Source: Candidatus Manganitrophus noduliformans (GTDB taxonomy: Bacteria > Nitrospirota > Nitrospiria > SBBL01 > Manganitrophaceae). From it: a DNA stretch of 64,000 bases. Positions within the stretch are counted from its first letter, which is position 1; the number at the start of each line of letters is the position of its first letter. Made by a program: the position numbers and the translations under genes. The notes under the pieces were generated by a model. It saw only the letters and a list, made by a program, of their open reading frames with translations, was not told where the DNA came from and made no database searches. The stretch spans positions 620,001 to 684,000 of the forward strand of contig NZ_VTOW01000002.1 in NCBI RefSeq assembly GCF_012184425.1, written 5' to 3'. Positions 1-7,816 of this stretch are shown here, piece by piece.

Positions 1-23
1 CCCCCCCGATTCCACCATCAGCG

Positions 24-1562
24 ATGTCGGCTTCCGCTGTGTCCGGCCCGGTTAATTCGTTTCAGAGAGAACAGATGCCCCCCGCCGATCGCCTGATATT
101 GGACCGCCCTCATAGGGATCTGATTGTCGAAACGCTTCCTACTCAAGGAAAGTCGGCGACGGCCCTCTTCGAGCGGCTCGGATGGAAGGAACAATCGGTC
201 CTCTTCGAGGGAATGCGAGGAGGGTGGTTCGATGGGCGGTTTTCACTCATGGCCGGAACTCCCTTTGCCAAGTTCGAGAGCAAAGAGGAGACAAGCCGAT
301 TCGAACTGCTCGGTGACGGGAAGGGATACGCTCATCATCAGAAGGGAAACCCGCTTGCTCACCTTCAGCGGTGGCTCGATCGATTTCAATCTTCCCTTTT
401 TGAAGGATCGCTTTCCGAAATTCCGTTCCTACAAGGAGGAGCGGCCGGATTTTTCAGCTATGATCTGGTCCGACGATGGGAAAATATCCCCGCCCCTTCC
501 GTCCGAAATCCGGCCATTCCCGATATCCTCCTTCTTTTCTTTAATCTCTTCGTTCTCCTCGATCATACAAGAGAGCGACTCTATCTGGTCTACAATCCCT
601 TTCCTGAAATGGAAATGGGAAAACCGGAGGAATCGGCCTGTCGGGACGGACGGGCGAAGATGGCTCACTTACGATCGGAGTTCCTCTCCTCTCGGCCGTC
701 GCGGGCAATTAAACCGCAAATCCTCACCCCGACCGTCGAAGAAGATTTTTCGGAACGCGAGTATGTTGAAATGGTTCTCCGGGCGAAGGAGTATATCGCA
801 GCCGGGGATATCTTTCAGACCAATCTCTCGCACCGTTTTCGTATCGCTTCCCCCGCTCCCTCTCCTTTTCAGATTTATCGGCGGCTTCGCAAGATCAACC
901 CCTCCCCTTTTGCCGCGTATCTCGATTTGGGCTTGATTCAGATTGCAAGCGGCTCGCCGGAACGGCTCGTTCGGGTAAGCACCTCGGGGGGAAGACGCCT
1001 CGTCTCGACGCGACCGATCGCGGGAACCCATCCGCGCGGGGGAGATGAAGCAGAAGACCAGCGGATGATTCAATCCTTGTACAAAAGCGAGAAGGAACGG
1101 GCGGAGCATCTGATGCTGGTCGATTTGGAACGGAACGATCTTGGAAAGGTCTGCCGATACGGCTCGATCGAAGTGGACGAGTTGATGTCGCTTGAAAAAT
1201 ACTCGCATGTCTTGCATCTGGTCTCAAATATCCAGGGAGAGCTTCGGCCGGAGATGACCTTGACGGAGGTCGTGCAGGCGCTTTTCCCGGGAGGGACGAT
1301 CACGGGGGTTCCGAAAGTTCGCTGCATGGAGATTCTCTCCGAGCTGGAGAAACGCGCCAGGGGCATTTACACCGGGGCCGTCGGCTATATCGACTTTACA
1401 GGGGAGATGGATCTGAACATCGCCATTCGGACCTGGGTCCGGCAGGGAGAGGAGATGACCTTTCAAGTGGGGGCCGGCATCGTCGCCGACTCCGATCCGG
1501 AGAAGGAATACCGAGAGACCCTTCAGAAGGCGGCCGCTTTGATAAAGGCGCTGGAACCATGA
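24..1562 (+). CDS. pabB: Aminodeoxychorismate synthase component I (PabB)
   Basis: Chorismate-binding enzyme of 512 residues that makes 4-amino-4-deoxychorismate for p-aminobenzoate and folate synthesis. The C-terminal half carries the family's conserved blocks in order: FQTNLSHRF, GSPERLV, STRPIAGTHPRG, LVDLERNDLGKVC, FPGGTITGVPKV, YTGAVGYID and GAGIVADSDPEKEY. The PIAGT block, rather than an anthranilate-synthase-type block, and the pabC gene next door favour PabB over TrpE. No amidotransferase (PabA) domain is attached. The frame is open to the window edge and there is no clear ribosome binding site before the first ATG, so the true start could lie upstream. An ATG at 75 is a shorter alternative. 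pabC follows 56 bases downstream on the same strand. Confidence 0.9.
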   Translation: MSASAVSGPVNSFQREQMPPADRLILDRPHRDLIVETLPTQGKSATALFERLGWKEQSVLFEGMRGGWFDGRFSLMAGTPFAKFESKEETSRFELLGDGKGYAHHQKGNPLAHLQRWLDRFQSSLFEGSLSEIPFLQGGAAGFFSYDLVRRWENIPAPSVRNPAIPDILLLFFNLFVLLDHTRERLYLVYNPFPEMEMGKPEESACRDGRAKMAHLRSEFLSSRPSRAIKPQILTPTVEEDFSEREYVEMVLRAKEYIAAGDIFQTNLSHRFRIASPAPSPFQIYRRLRKINPSPFAAYLDLGLIQIASGSPERLVRVSTSGGRRLVSTRPIAGTHPRGGDEAEDQRMIQSLYKSEKERAEHLMLVDLERNDLGKVCRYGSIEVDELMSLEKYSHVLHLVSNIQGELRPEMTLTEVVQALFPGGTITGVPKVRCMEILSELEKRARGIYTGAVGYIDFTGEMDLNIAIRTWVRQGEEMTFQVGAGIVADSDPEKEYRETLQKAAALIKALEP

Positions 1563-1618
1563 AACACGTGAGGCGCCAGGCCCTTACGCCCCACCCCTCA
1601 CCTTTCACGGCCGATTAG

Positions 1619-2470
1619 ATGTGGATCTACCTCCAAGATCGATTTGTCCCGAAAGAAGAGGCAAAGATCTCCGTCTTCGATCATGGTTTTCTTTATGGAG
1701 ACGGTCTCTTTGAGACCCTTCGCGCTTACGATGGGGTTGTTTTCCGTCTCTCGCGGCACCTGGAACGATTGGCCCGGTCGGCCCGGCGATTGGAACTTCC
1801 CCTTCCTCCCCTTCCTCGGCTTGAGGCCATTCTCTACGACACGCTGAAGCGAAACGCCCTACGGGATGCAATTCTCCGTCTCACCTTTACCCGTGGAGAG
1901 GGGGAGATCGGCCTCGATCCGGCGCTGTGCGATAAACCGACGCTGGTCGTCACGGCCCGGCCCTTTACCGGCTATCCTCCGGAATATTATCGCGATGGGA
2001 TTTCCGCCGTCATCGTTCAGGTCCGGCGGAACGCGACGACGGCGCTCGATCCGGCCCTGAAATCGATCAGCTTCCTGAACAACGTCATGGCAAAATCGGA
2101 GGCGACGAAAGCGGGAAGCGACGACGGGCTTCTTCTGAATCCGGAAGGATATCTCTCCGAAGGGACGACGAGCAATCTCTTCTGGGTGCGGCGGGGAAAA
2201 CTGGAAACCCCTTCACCGGCCGTGGGGCTTTTGGAGGGGATCACGCGGGAAGTGGTCATCGATCTGGCCCGGAAGAAGCGTCTTCCGACCGAGGAGGGAT
2301 TCTTCAAGCCCGACGCGCTCTTCGAAGCCGAGGAGGCCTTTCTCACGAACAGCGGTTTTGAATTGATGCCGGTGACGCGGATCAACGGGAACCCGATCGG
2401 TAGCGGGAAACCGGGGCCGATCACCCGCCGGCTTCATCAAGCCTTCAAAGAGGTGATCAGAGAGCGATAA
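1619..2470 (+). CDS. pabC: Aminodeoxychorismate lyase (PabC), fold-type IV PLP enzyme
   Basis: PLP-dependent lyase of 283 residues that splits aminodeoxychorismate into p-aminobenzoate and pyruvate. It has the class IV aminotransferase signatures: FDHGFLYGDGLFETLR near residue 20, the catalytic lysine in LKSISFLNNVMAKSEA near residue 148, and the phosphate-binding stretch GYLSEGTTSNLFWV. Branched-chain aminotransferases and D-amino-acid aminotransferases share this fold. The assignment to PabC rests on the length and on pabB directly upstream, with which it probably forms an operon. Its last 34 bases overlap the end of the convergent sensor-kinase gene. Confidence 0.85.
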   Translation: MWIYLQDRFVPKEEAKISVFDHGFLYGDGLFETLRAYDGVVFRLSRHLERLARSARRLELPLPPLPRLEAILYDTLKRNALRDAILRLTFTRGEGEIGLDPALCDKPTLVVTARPFTGYPPEYYRDGISAVIVQVRRNATTALDPALKSISFLNNVMAKSEATKAGSDDGLLLNPEGYLSEGTTSNLFWVRRGKLETPSPAVGLLEGITREVVIDLARKKRLPTEEGFFKPDALFEAEEAFLTNSGFELMPVTRINGNPIGSGKPGPITRRLHQAFKEVIRER

Positions 2471-4791
2471 ACCGCCTCTTTTAATGCCGTCATCCCGAAC
2501 GGCCTGAAGAGAATTTCCACTTTTCTCTCTTCAAGGAAACGCCGCGCCTCCGGGTTGATCCGCTCCTCGGCCAAGAAAAGAATCTTCTCCGCCATCACCG
2601 GATACTCTTTAAGAAGCGCATCGTGGAACGCCAGTCCCGGCATGTCGGCGATCCCGAGGTCGGTCAAGATCAGATCATAATCCTCCGATCGAAGCCGCTC
2701 CAATGCAGCACGACCGCTCTCCACCCCCTCGACACGGAATCCTTCCGACCGCAAGATATAGGTGCACATTTCCAGGGCCGCATTGGAGTCATCGACGATG
2801 AGAATTCTCCTCCCCGCATAGCTCCCCCCTTTGGCCCCCTCAGCCACTCTCCGATCCCTTCCCTGTCCGTTGATCGGAAAGGTGACGATAAAGGTCACCC
2901 CCTCTCCGAATAAATTTTCGATGAGGATCTCCCCGCCATGCTCCTTGACGATCCCGTAAGAAATGGAGAGCCCCAAACCGGTTCCGACGCCGACCTCTTT
3001 GGTCGTAAAAAACGGCTCGAAAACCTTCGGCAAGACGTCCGGGAGAATCCCTTGACCGGTATCGTGGAAGGAAATGGAAACAAGACCATTCCTGCTCTCG
3101 CTTGAAATCGTCAACCGTAAAGGGCTGGTGCTCAATTTCTTCTTTTCAAGCAGCGCTTGGTGCGCATTATGGATGATGTTGAAAAAGACCTGCTGCATCT
3201 GGTGCGGATCGACCCATATGGGAGGGATGGAATCGGAGAGGTTCTCGATGATTTCAACGCCGTCGGTTTCAAGCTGATATCGTTTTAGCTCAAGCGCTTT
3301 CCGGATAATATCGTTGATGTTGTTATAGCTCTTTTCGGCAGGATGGCGCCGGGCGAAGGTCAGAAGATTGCGGATGATCTCGGAGCAACTCATCGCCTCG
3401 CTGAATATTTTTTCGAGAAATTCCCGATCGCGCGGATTCTCGGTCGTCTCCAGCAAGAGCTGCGTAAACCCGACAACGCTCGTGAGGGGGTTATTGATCT
3501 CATGGGCCACCCCGGAAACCAACTCCCCGATGGCGGAGAGCTTTTCCGTTTGGATCAGTTGCCCCTGGAGCCGACGCAACTCCGTCACCTTCTGCTCCAG
3601 ATCTTGATACAGCTTGACATTATCGATCGCAATGGCGACCTGCGAGGCGATGGTCGTCAGAAAATCGAGCCGCTCCTGCTGAATCCGCCCCGCCTCCACC
3701 GATTTGGGGCAAAACAATCCAATCACCCCGATGGCTTTCCCTTTAACCATCAAAGGAATTCCAATCATAGAGGTGATTCCGGAGCGCTCGGTCACGTCCC
3801 GATAAACCAGGCGGTGATCTTTCCGCACATCCGGAACAAAGATCAACTTCTCTTTCTCGAAAACCTCTCCTAAAACCCCCTGCCCCGGACGAAGGGTGAG
3901 TGATTTCAGGGAGATCTGGTCTGAAAACCCGCGCGCGGCGACTACCTCCAAGAGCCGTTGAATCGGATTATACAACATGATCCAGACCGCCTCCGATTCG
4001 GTAATCCCGGCGACATGATTCAGAATAATTTTGACAACCGTATCGATCGACAATGAGGAGGTCGTCGCCTGACTGAGTTGAAAAAGGGCCAGCGCCTCTT
4101 TTTCCCTTCTCAAATGCGACTTCTGAAGCTGAATCCGCTCCAGAGCCAAACCAATCTGTCCGCCGACCGCCTCAAGCCATTTTTTTTCCCGCGGCGTCAG
4201 ATCCGTCGGCTGACTCGACCAGAATGAAAGAACCCCCACCACCCGCTCCGAAGACCGAAGCGGGACAGCGCCGCAAAGGGTCGTTCCCTCCTTTTGTAAA
4301 GACGGTAAAGAATCCTTCTGCTGGGCCTCTCCTCCCTTTGCAACCCTTTCGATAACCCCGTAACCTGACTTGGCTCGCCGTTCTTTTAAATCGGAGATCG
4401 ACTCAAGAGGAAGCGCAACAGAGGCCGCCAGACCGAGATCTTCTCCCTGCCAATCGACGAGAAAGAGCGCGCCGGCGGAAAGTGCCGGAAGCTGCTCCTG
4501 CACCTTTGCAAATACCTTTTTGAAAAGATCATCGACCTCCACCCCTTGCGTCATTAATACCGAGATCTCATTGAGCGCATCGAGATCCTCGATGGAAGAA
4601 CGAAGCTCTTGTTGATGATCAAGACGGAAGAGAGCGAATAAAACCCCGCCGACCAGCAAGGAGAAAAGAAAAATAGACAAAGGGATCGAAGCGGGAGAGA
4701 TATTTCTGGTGATCAGATATGCGAATAAAAGATAGGAAAAGGAGAGGACGAGAACCGCCGGAAGTATATACGGTCTGGTTTTGTTCTTCAC
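2437..4791 (-). CDS. Hybrid sensor histidine kinase (2 TM, GAF-GAF-HisKA-HATPase-REC)
   Basis: Membrane-bound signalling kinase of 784 residues. Two hydrophobic segments lie within residues 8-56. A GAF domain follows at roughly 80-210 and a second at about 235-390. A short coiled linker leads to the HisKA H-box VSGVAHEINNPLTS, with the phosphoacceptor at H430. The ATPase domain shows DTGQGI and GTGLGLSISYGIVKEHGG motifs. A response-regulator receiver domain (RILIVDDSNAALEMC, DLILTDLGIADMPG) occupies the last 120 residues, so this is a hybrid kinase. No output regulator lies next to it. The GAF domains suggest a soluble ligand or redox signal, but the ligand cannot be read from sequence. The CorC-type gene lies 41 bases upstream on the same strand. 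Confidence 0.92.
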   Translation of the reverse strand: MKNKTRPYILPAVLVLSFSYLLFAYLITRNISPASIPLSIFLFSLLVGGVLFALFRLDHQQELRSSIEDLDALNEISVLMTQGVEVDDLFKKVFAKVQEQLPALSAGALFLVDWQGEDLGLAASVALPLESISDLKERRAKSGYGVIERVAKGGEAQQKDSLPSLQKEGTTLCGAVPLRSSERVVGVLSFWSSQPTDLTPREKKWLEAVGGQIGLALERIQLQKSHLRREKEALALFQLSQATTSSLSIDTVVKIILNHVAGITESEAVWIMLYNPIQRLLEVVAARGFSDQISLKSLTLRPGQGVLGEVFEKEKLIFVPDVRKDHRLVYRDVTERSGITSMIGIPLMVKGKAIGVIGLFCPKSVEAGRIQQERLDFLTTIASQVAIAIDNVKLYQDLEQKVTELRRLQGQLIQTEKLSAIGELVSGVAHEINNPLTSVVGFTQLLLETTENPRDREFLEKIFSEAMSCSEIIRNLLTFARRHPAEKSYNNINDIIRKALELKRYQLETDGVEIIENLSDSIPPIWVDPHQMQQVFFNIIHNAHQALLEKKKLSTSPLRLTISSESRNGLVSISFHDTGQGILPDVLPKVFEPFFTTKEVGVGTGLGLSISYGIVKEHGGEILIENLFGEGVTFIVTFPINGQGRDRRVAEGAKGGSYAGRRILIVDDSNAALEMCTYILRSEGFRVEGVESGRAALERLRSEDYDLILTDLGIADMPGLAFHDALLKEYPVMAEKILFLAEERINPEARRFLEERKVEILFRPFGMTALKEAVYRSLITSLKA

Positions 4792-4832
4792 ATGAGGGTC
4801 CCAAAATTTAGACTTATATAAGGGAATCCCTC

Positions 4833-6191
4833 TTATTTGTCAATCGATACTTTGTGTGGAACCGTACTCCGCGGGGGCCCCAAAGTGCCTCCGCTTTGGG
4901 GTTGCGTTGTGTCCGGTTTTTTTTCAACTTTCAATTTGGCGATCCGGCGGCCGTCCATGTCGACGATGGTGAATTTATAATCGCCATATCGAATAATTTC
5001 TCCCCCCTTCGGCATATTCTGCAGCTGTGAGAGAGCAAATCCCCCCAACGTTTCATAATTAGCCGATTCCGGGATGGGAAGCCCATAGTCGGTGTTGAGG
5101 TCTCGAACCGAAAGCGACGCGTCGATCACCCAGGAGCCGTCCTTCAAGCGTTCGACGGGCCGATCCTCGACGTCGTATTCGTCTTGTATCTCACCGACAA
5201 TTTCCTCCACCAAGTCTTCCATCGTCACCAACCCTTCGACACTTCCATATTCGTTGATGACGATGGCCATTTGAATCCTTCGCCGTTGAAGCTCCTTTAG
5301 AAGATGGCTCACCTGCATGGTTTCAGGAACGAAATAGGCCGGATGAAGGAGGTCCTTTAAATGAACGGCCTTTTCCTGAATCAAGGCCGACATGAGATCC
5401 TTAAAATAAAGAATCCCAGTGATGTCGTTGATATTGGTTCGATAGACCGGATATCTTGAAAACTTATTTTCAGTTACATATTTCAGAATTTCTTGGAAAG
5501 GGGTATCGATTTGGACGGCATGGATCTTCGGACGCGGAACCATCACCTCTTTCACAGAAATATCATTAAACTCAAAAACACTATGGATCAGCTCCTGCTC
5601 CGTCTGGTTGAAAACTCCTTTTTCCCGGCCTTCTTTTAACAGGTATTTAATTTCCTCTTCAGAGATGAAGGTGCCTGGAATAACTTTTCCCCCAATCGGT
5701 TTCAGGACGAAACGAACCGACGTCGTCAGTACCCTTACAAAGGGCCCTAAAACCCGTGCCATCAGATCAAGCGGTTTCGCAAAGGCAAGGGCGATCTGTT
5801 CAGGATACTTCAGACTCAACGATTTTGGGACAAGTTCGCCCAAAATCAACGAAAGATATGAGATAACAATGACCATTACGGAGATGGAGGCCGCCTCACT
5901 GAATCGATTTAACAGGGGAATTTTGTCAAAAATTGGACGGATCGACTCCACGGCAACGGCACCGCCGACGGCTGCAGCAGCAGAACCGACCAGAGTCACG
6001 CCGATTTGAACGGTTGCAAGGAACCGTTCCGGTTCACTCTGAAGATGATAGAGAATCCCTGCGCGAGTATTCCCTTTTTCCGAAAGACTCTTGATATTGC
6101 TCTTTCGGGCGGTGATCACGGCAATTTCTGCGGCCGAAAAAAACGCATTGATCAGAATTAATACAATGATCAGCGTCAGTTCGAGTGTCAT
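4833..6191 (-). CDS. CNNM/CorB-type membrane protein with CBS pair and CorC_HlyC domain
   Basis: Protein of 452 residues with an N-terminal DUF21/CNNM membrane domain (about residues 1-190, several hydrophobic helices, starting MTLELTLIIVLILINAFFSAAEIA). A pair of CBS domains follows (about 205-335, with VMVPRPKIHAV and VINEYGSVEGLVTMEDLVEEIVGEIQDEYD), and then a C-terminal transporter-associated CorC_HlyC domain. The family is annotated as hemolysin-like, but characterised members act in magnesium or cobalt efflux and homeostasis. CBS domains commonly bind adenine nucleotides. It is divergent from the Rrf2 gene and precedes the sensor kinase on the same strand. The substrate is not determined by sequence. 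Confidence 0.88.
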   Translation of the reverse strand: MTLELTLIIVLILINAFFSAAEIAVITARKSNIKSLSEKGNTRAGILYHLQSEPERFLATVQIGVTLVGSAAAAVGGAVAVESIRPIFDKIPLLNRFSEAASISVMVIVISYLSLILGELVPKSLSLKYPEQIALAFAKPLDLMARVLGPFVRVLTTSVRFVLKPIGGKVIPGTFISEEEIKYLLKEGREKGVFNQTEQELIHSVFEFNDISVKEVMVPRPKIHAVQIDTPFQEILKYVTENKFSRYPVYRTNINDITGILYFKDLMSALIQEKAVHLKDLLHPAYFVPETMQVSHLLKELQRRRIQMAIVINEYGSVEGLVTMEDLVEEIVGEIQDEYDVEDRPVERLKDGSWVIDASLSVRDLNTDYGLPIPESANYETLGGFALSQLQNMPKGGEIIRYGDYKFTIVDMDGRRIAKLKVEKKPDTTQPQSGGTLGPPRSTVPHKVSIDK

Positions 6192-6254
6192 GAAGTTGTT
6201 CTCCTTCGCTTAACATAGCACAAAATCCTAGGTCGAACAAGAATAAGAATTCGC

Positions 6255-6283
6255 TTGACAGCTGAAGCTCTATCGTTTATAAA
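6255..6283 (+). promoter_or_regulatory. Sigma70-type promoter of the Rrf2/sulfur module
   Basis: TTGACA at 6255-6260 and TATAAA at 6278-6283 are separated by 17 bases, a near-consensus housekeeping promoter. The predicted transcription start is near 6290, about 33 bases before the Rrf2 start codon. The -10 box lies inside a perfect 16-base palindrome. Confidence 0.75.
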
Positions 6284-6291
6284 TTTATAAA
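6276..6291. promoter_or_regulatory. Perfect 16-bp AT-only palindrome over the -10 box
   Basis: TTTATAAATTTATAAA reads the same on both strands and covers the -10 element of the Rrf2 promoter. A palindrome in this place fits a repressor site, and the most obvious candidate is autoregulation by the dimeric Rrf2 protein encoded just downstream. Its AT-only composition means chance formation is not negligible. Confidence 0.5.
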
Positions 6292-6302
6292 ATACTTAAT
6301 CT

Positions 6303-6314
6303 CTATCGGAATAG
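6303..6314 (+). promoter_or_regulatory. Candidate Rrf2 operator CTAT-N4-ATAG
   Basis: CTATCGGAATAG contains the inverted repeat CTAT/ATAG with a 4-base spacer. It lies between the predicted transcription start and the Rrf2 start codon. The same core TCGGAATAG recurs in inverted orientation just upstream of sat (10009-10017), which suggests a shared operator. Confidence 0.4.
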
Positions 6315-6322
6315 TAGGATAT

Positions 6323-6787
6323 ATGGTTCATTTCTCGGCAAAAAGTGAATATGCAGTCTTGGCGATTCTTGCACTCTCCCTTCACTCCGGGGAGGGCCCT
6401 CTACAGGTCAGGGCGATCGCCCAAAAAGAGAGAATCCCCCTCCGTTTTTTAGAACAGGTGATGAATCATCTCAAGAAGCGTGGTTTCGTCGAGAGTGTGC
6501 GAGGTCCTCATGGCGGCTACCGTTTAACCCGGCTTCCGGAGCAGATCCGTTTAGGAGAGGTGCTTCAAGCGATGGAGGGCCCCCTCGTCGAAATCGACTC
6601 CGCCCAGCGCCGCCAGCGGGAATCGCTGAACGGAACGAATGGGGAGATCGACAACATCCTCATCAAGGAAGTCTGGCAAGAGGTGAACACCTCACTGAGA
6701 GATCATCTTGATTCGATCAATTTTAAAGACCTTGCTGAAAGAAAAAAGGAGTTGGAAGGAAAGCAGACATTGATGTTTCATATTTAG
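6323..6787 (+). CDS. Rrf2-family transcriptional regulator
   Basis: DNA-binding regulator of 154 residues. The winged helix-turn-helix spans about residues 1-80: MVHFSAKSEYAVLAILAL, then RIPLRFLEQVMNHLKKRGFV and SVRGPHGGYRLTR, which are typical Rrf2 features. The three cysteines that hold an Fe-S cluster in IscR and NsrR are absent; there is no cysteine in the protein. This makes it more like CymR-type members, which respond to cysteine metabolism through a partner protein. It heads a plus-strand run with a TSUP permease, aprA, aprB and sat, so regulation of sulfate assimilation is a reasonable inference. Confidence 0.85.
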   Translation: MVHFSAKSEYAVLAILALSLHSGEGPLQVRAIAQKERIPLRFLEQVMNHLKKRGFVESVRGPHGGYRLTRLPEQIRLGEVLQAMEGPLVEIDSAQRRQRESLNGTNGEIDNILIKEVWQEVNTSLRDHLDSINFKDLAERKKELEGKQTLMFHI

Positions 6788-6837
6788 CGAATCGTTCATA
6801 AGAAGCATGAGAAAGTGAGACTCCTAAGAAAGTAACC

Positions 6838-7779
6838 ATGAACCCCATCGATATCAGTTCGATCGTCCTAATCTCAATCACACTCTTTGCAGCCGTCGTG
6901 AATGGCGCGCTGGGGTATGGTTTTTCTTCAATTACGGTCCCCGTCGCCCTGATTTTCCATACCAATCGCATCCTCAATCCGGCGCTGGTTTTGATCGAAG
7001 TGGTCGTCAACATCTACGTCCTCATCATTAATAGAGAGAGCGTTCCGACCGTTTGGCGGCGGGTTTATCCGATTTTGATCGGTCTCGCCCCCGGCGTGGT
7101 TCTCGGCAGCTATCTCCTCTCCTCCATTCAACCCGGCTGGATTAAGTTCTTCACCTATCTCTTTCTCCTCCCGCTGATCCTGATTCAGGCGGCGGGAATT
7201 CGAAGGCCGATCCAATCGGAGAGGGCCCTCGGCGTTCCATTCGGCACCGGCATCGGATTTCTCTACTCCGTCACGACCGTTTCCGGCCCTCCTCTCGCCG
7301 TCTTTTTTAACAATCAGGGTTTTGTGAAGAAGGAGTTCCGCGCCGCCCTCGGGATCATCCGCGTCGCCGAATCGAGCCTAACCGCCCTGGCTTATTATTA
7401 CTTGGGACTCTATTCGGTGGAAAGCAAGGCGATCCTCTCGACCATCATCCCGAGCGTGATCGTCGGGATCCCGGTCGGCGCCTTTTTGATTCGCCAGATG
7501 GATGCGGAGACCTTCCGTCGCATCTGCATGAGCTTCGATGTCTGGATCGTCGGTTTCGGTCTCTCCCGCGTGCTGGTTGATCTGCATCTGGTCGGCAGTC
7601 CCTATGCCTATAGCGTCATGCTCTCCGCGCTCGCAGTGGACGGCTATCTTCTCTACACTTTTTTTACCCGGCGCAAACCGATTGAGATCCAAACCGAAAA
7701 TCCAGAGATAACACCGGAGGTGATCCCTTCGGTCCAGAACATCTCTCCGGTAGAGGGCCGATGGAGCCAGAAAGAATAA
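6838..7779 (+). CDS. TSUP (TauE/SafE, DUF81) family permease
   Basis: Integral membrane protein of 313 residues with about eight hydrophobic segments and the internal two-fold pattern of the TauE/SafE family. The N-terminal half carries NGALGYGFSSITVPVAL and the second half GTGIGFLYSVTTVSGPPLAVFF. Family members move sulfite, sulfonates, sulfate or other organic anions across the inner membrane. Placement between an Rrf2 regulator and aprA suggests sulfate uptake or sulfite export. The polar C-terminal tail after about residue 275 looks cytoplasmic. The direction of transport cannot be decided here. Confidence 0.85.
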   Translation: MNPIDISSIVLISITLFAAVVNGALGYGFSSITVPVALIFHTNRILNPALVLIEVVVNIYVLIINRESVPTVWRRVYPILIGLAPGVVLGSYLLSSIQPGWIKFFTYLFLLPLILIQAAGIRRPIQSERALGVPFGTGIGFLYSVTTVSGPPLAVFFNNQGFVKKEFRAALGIIRVAESSLTALAYYYLGLYSVESKAILSTIIPSVIVGIPVGAFLIRQMDAETFRRICMSFDVWIVGFGLSRVLVDLHLVGSPYAYSVMLSALAVDGYLLYTFFTRRKPIEIQTENPEITPEVIPSVQNISPVEGRWSQKE

Positions 7780-7816
7780 TCAACCTCAGCAACATGTAGC
7801 AAACTGAAAGGAGCCT

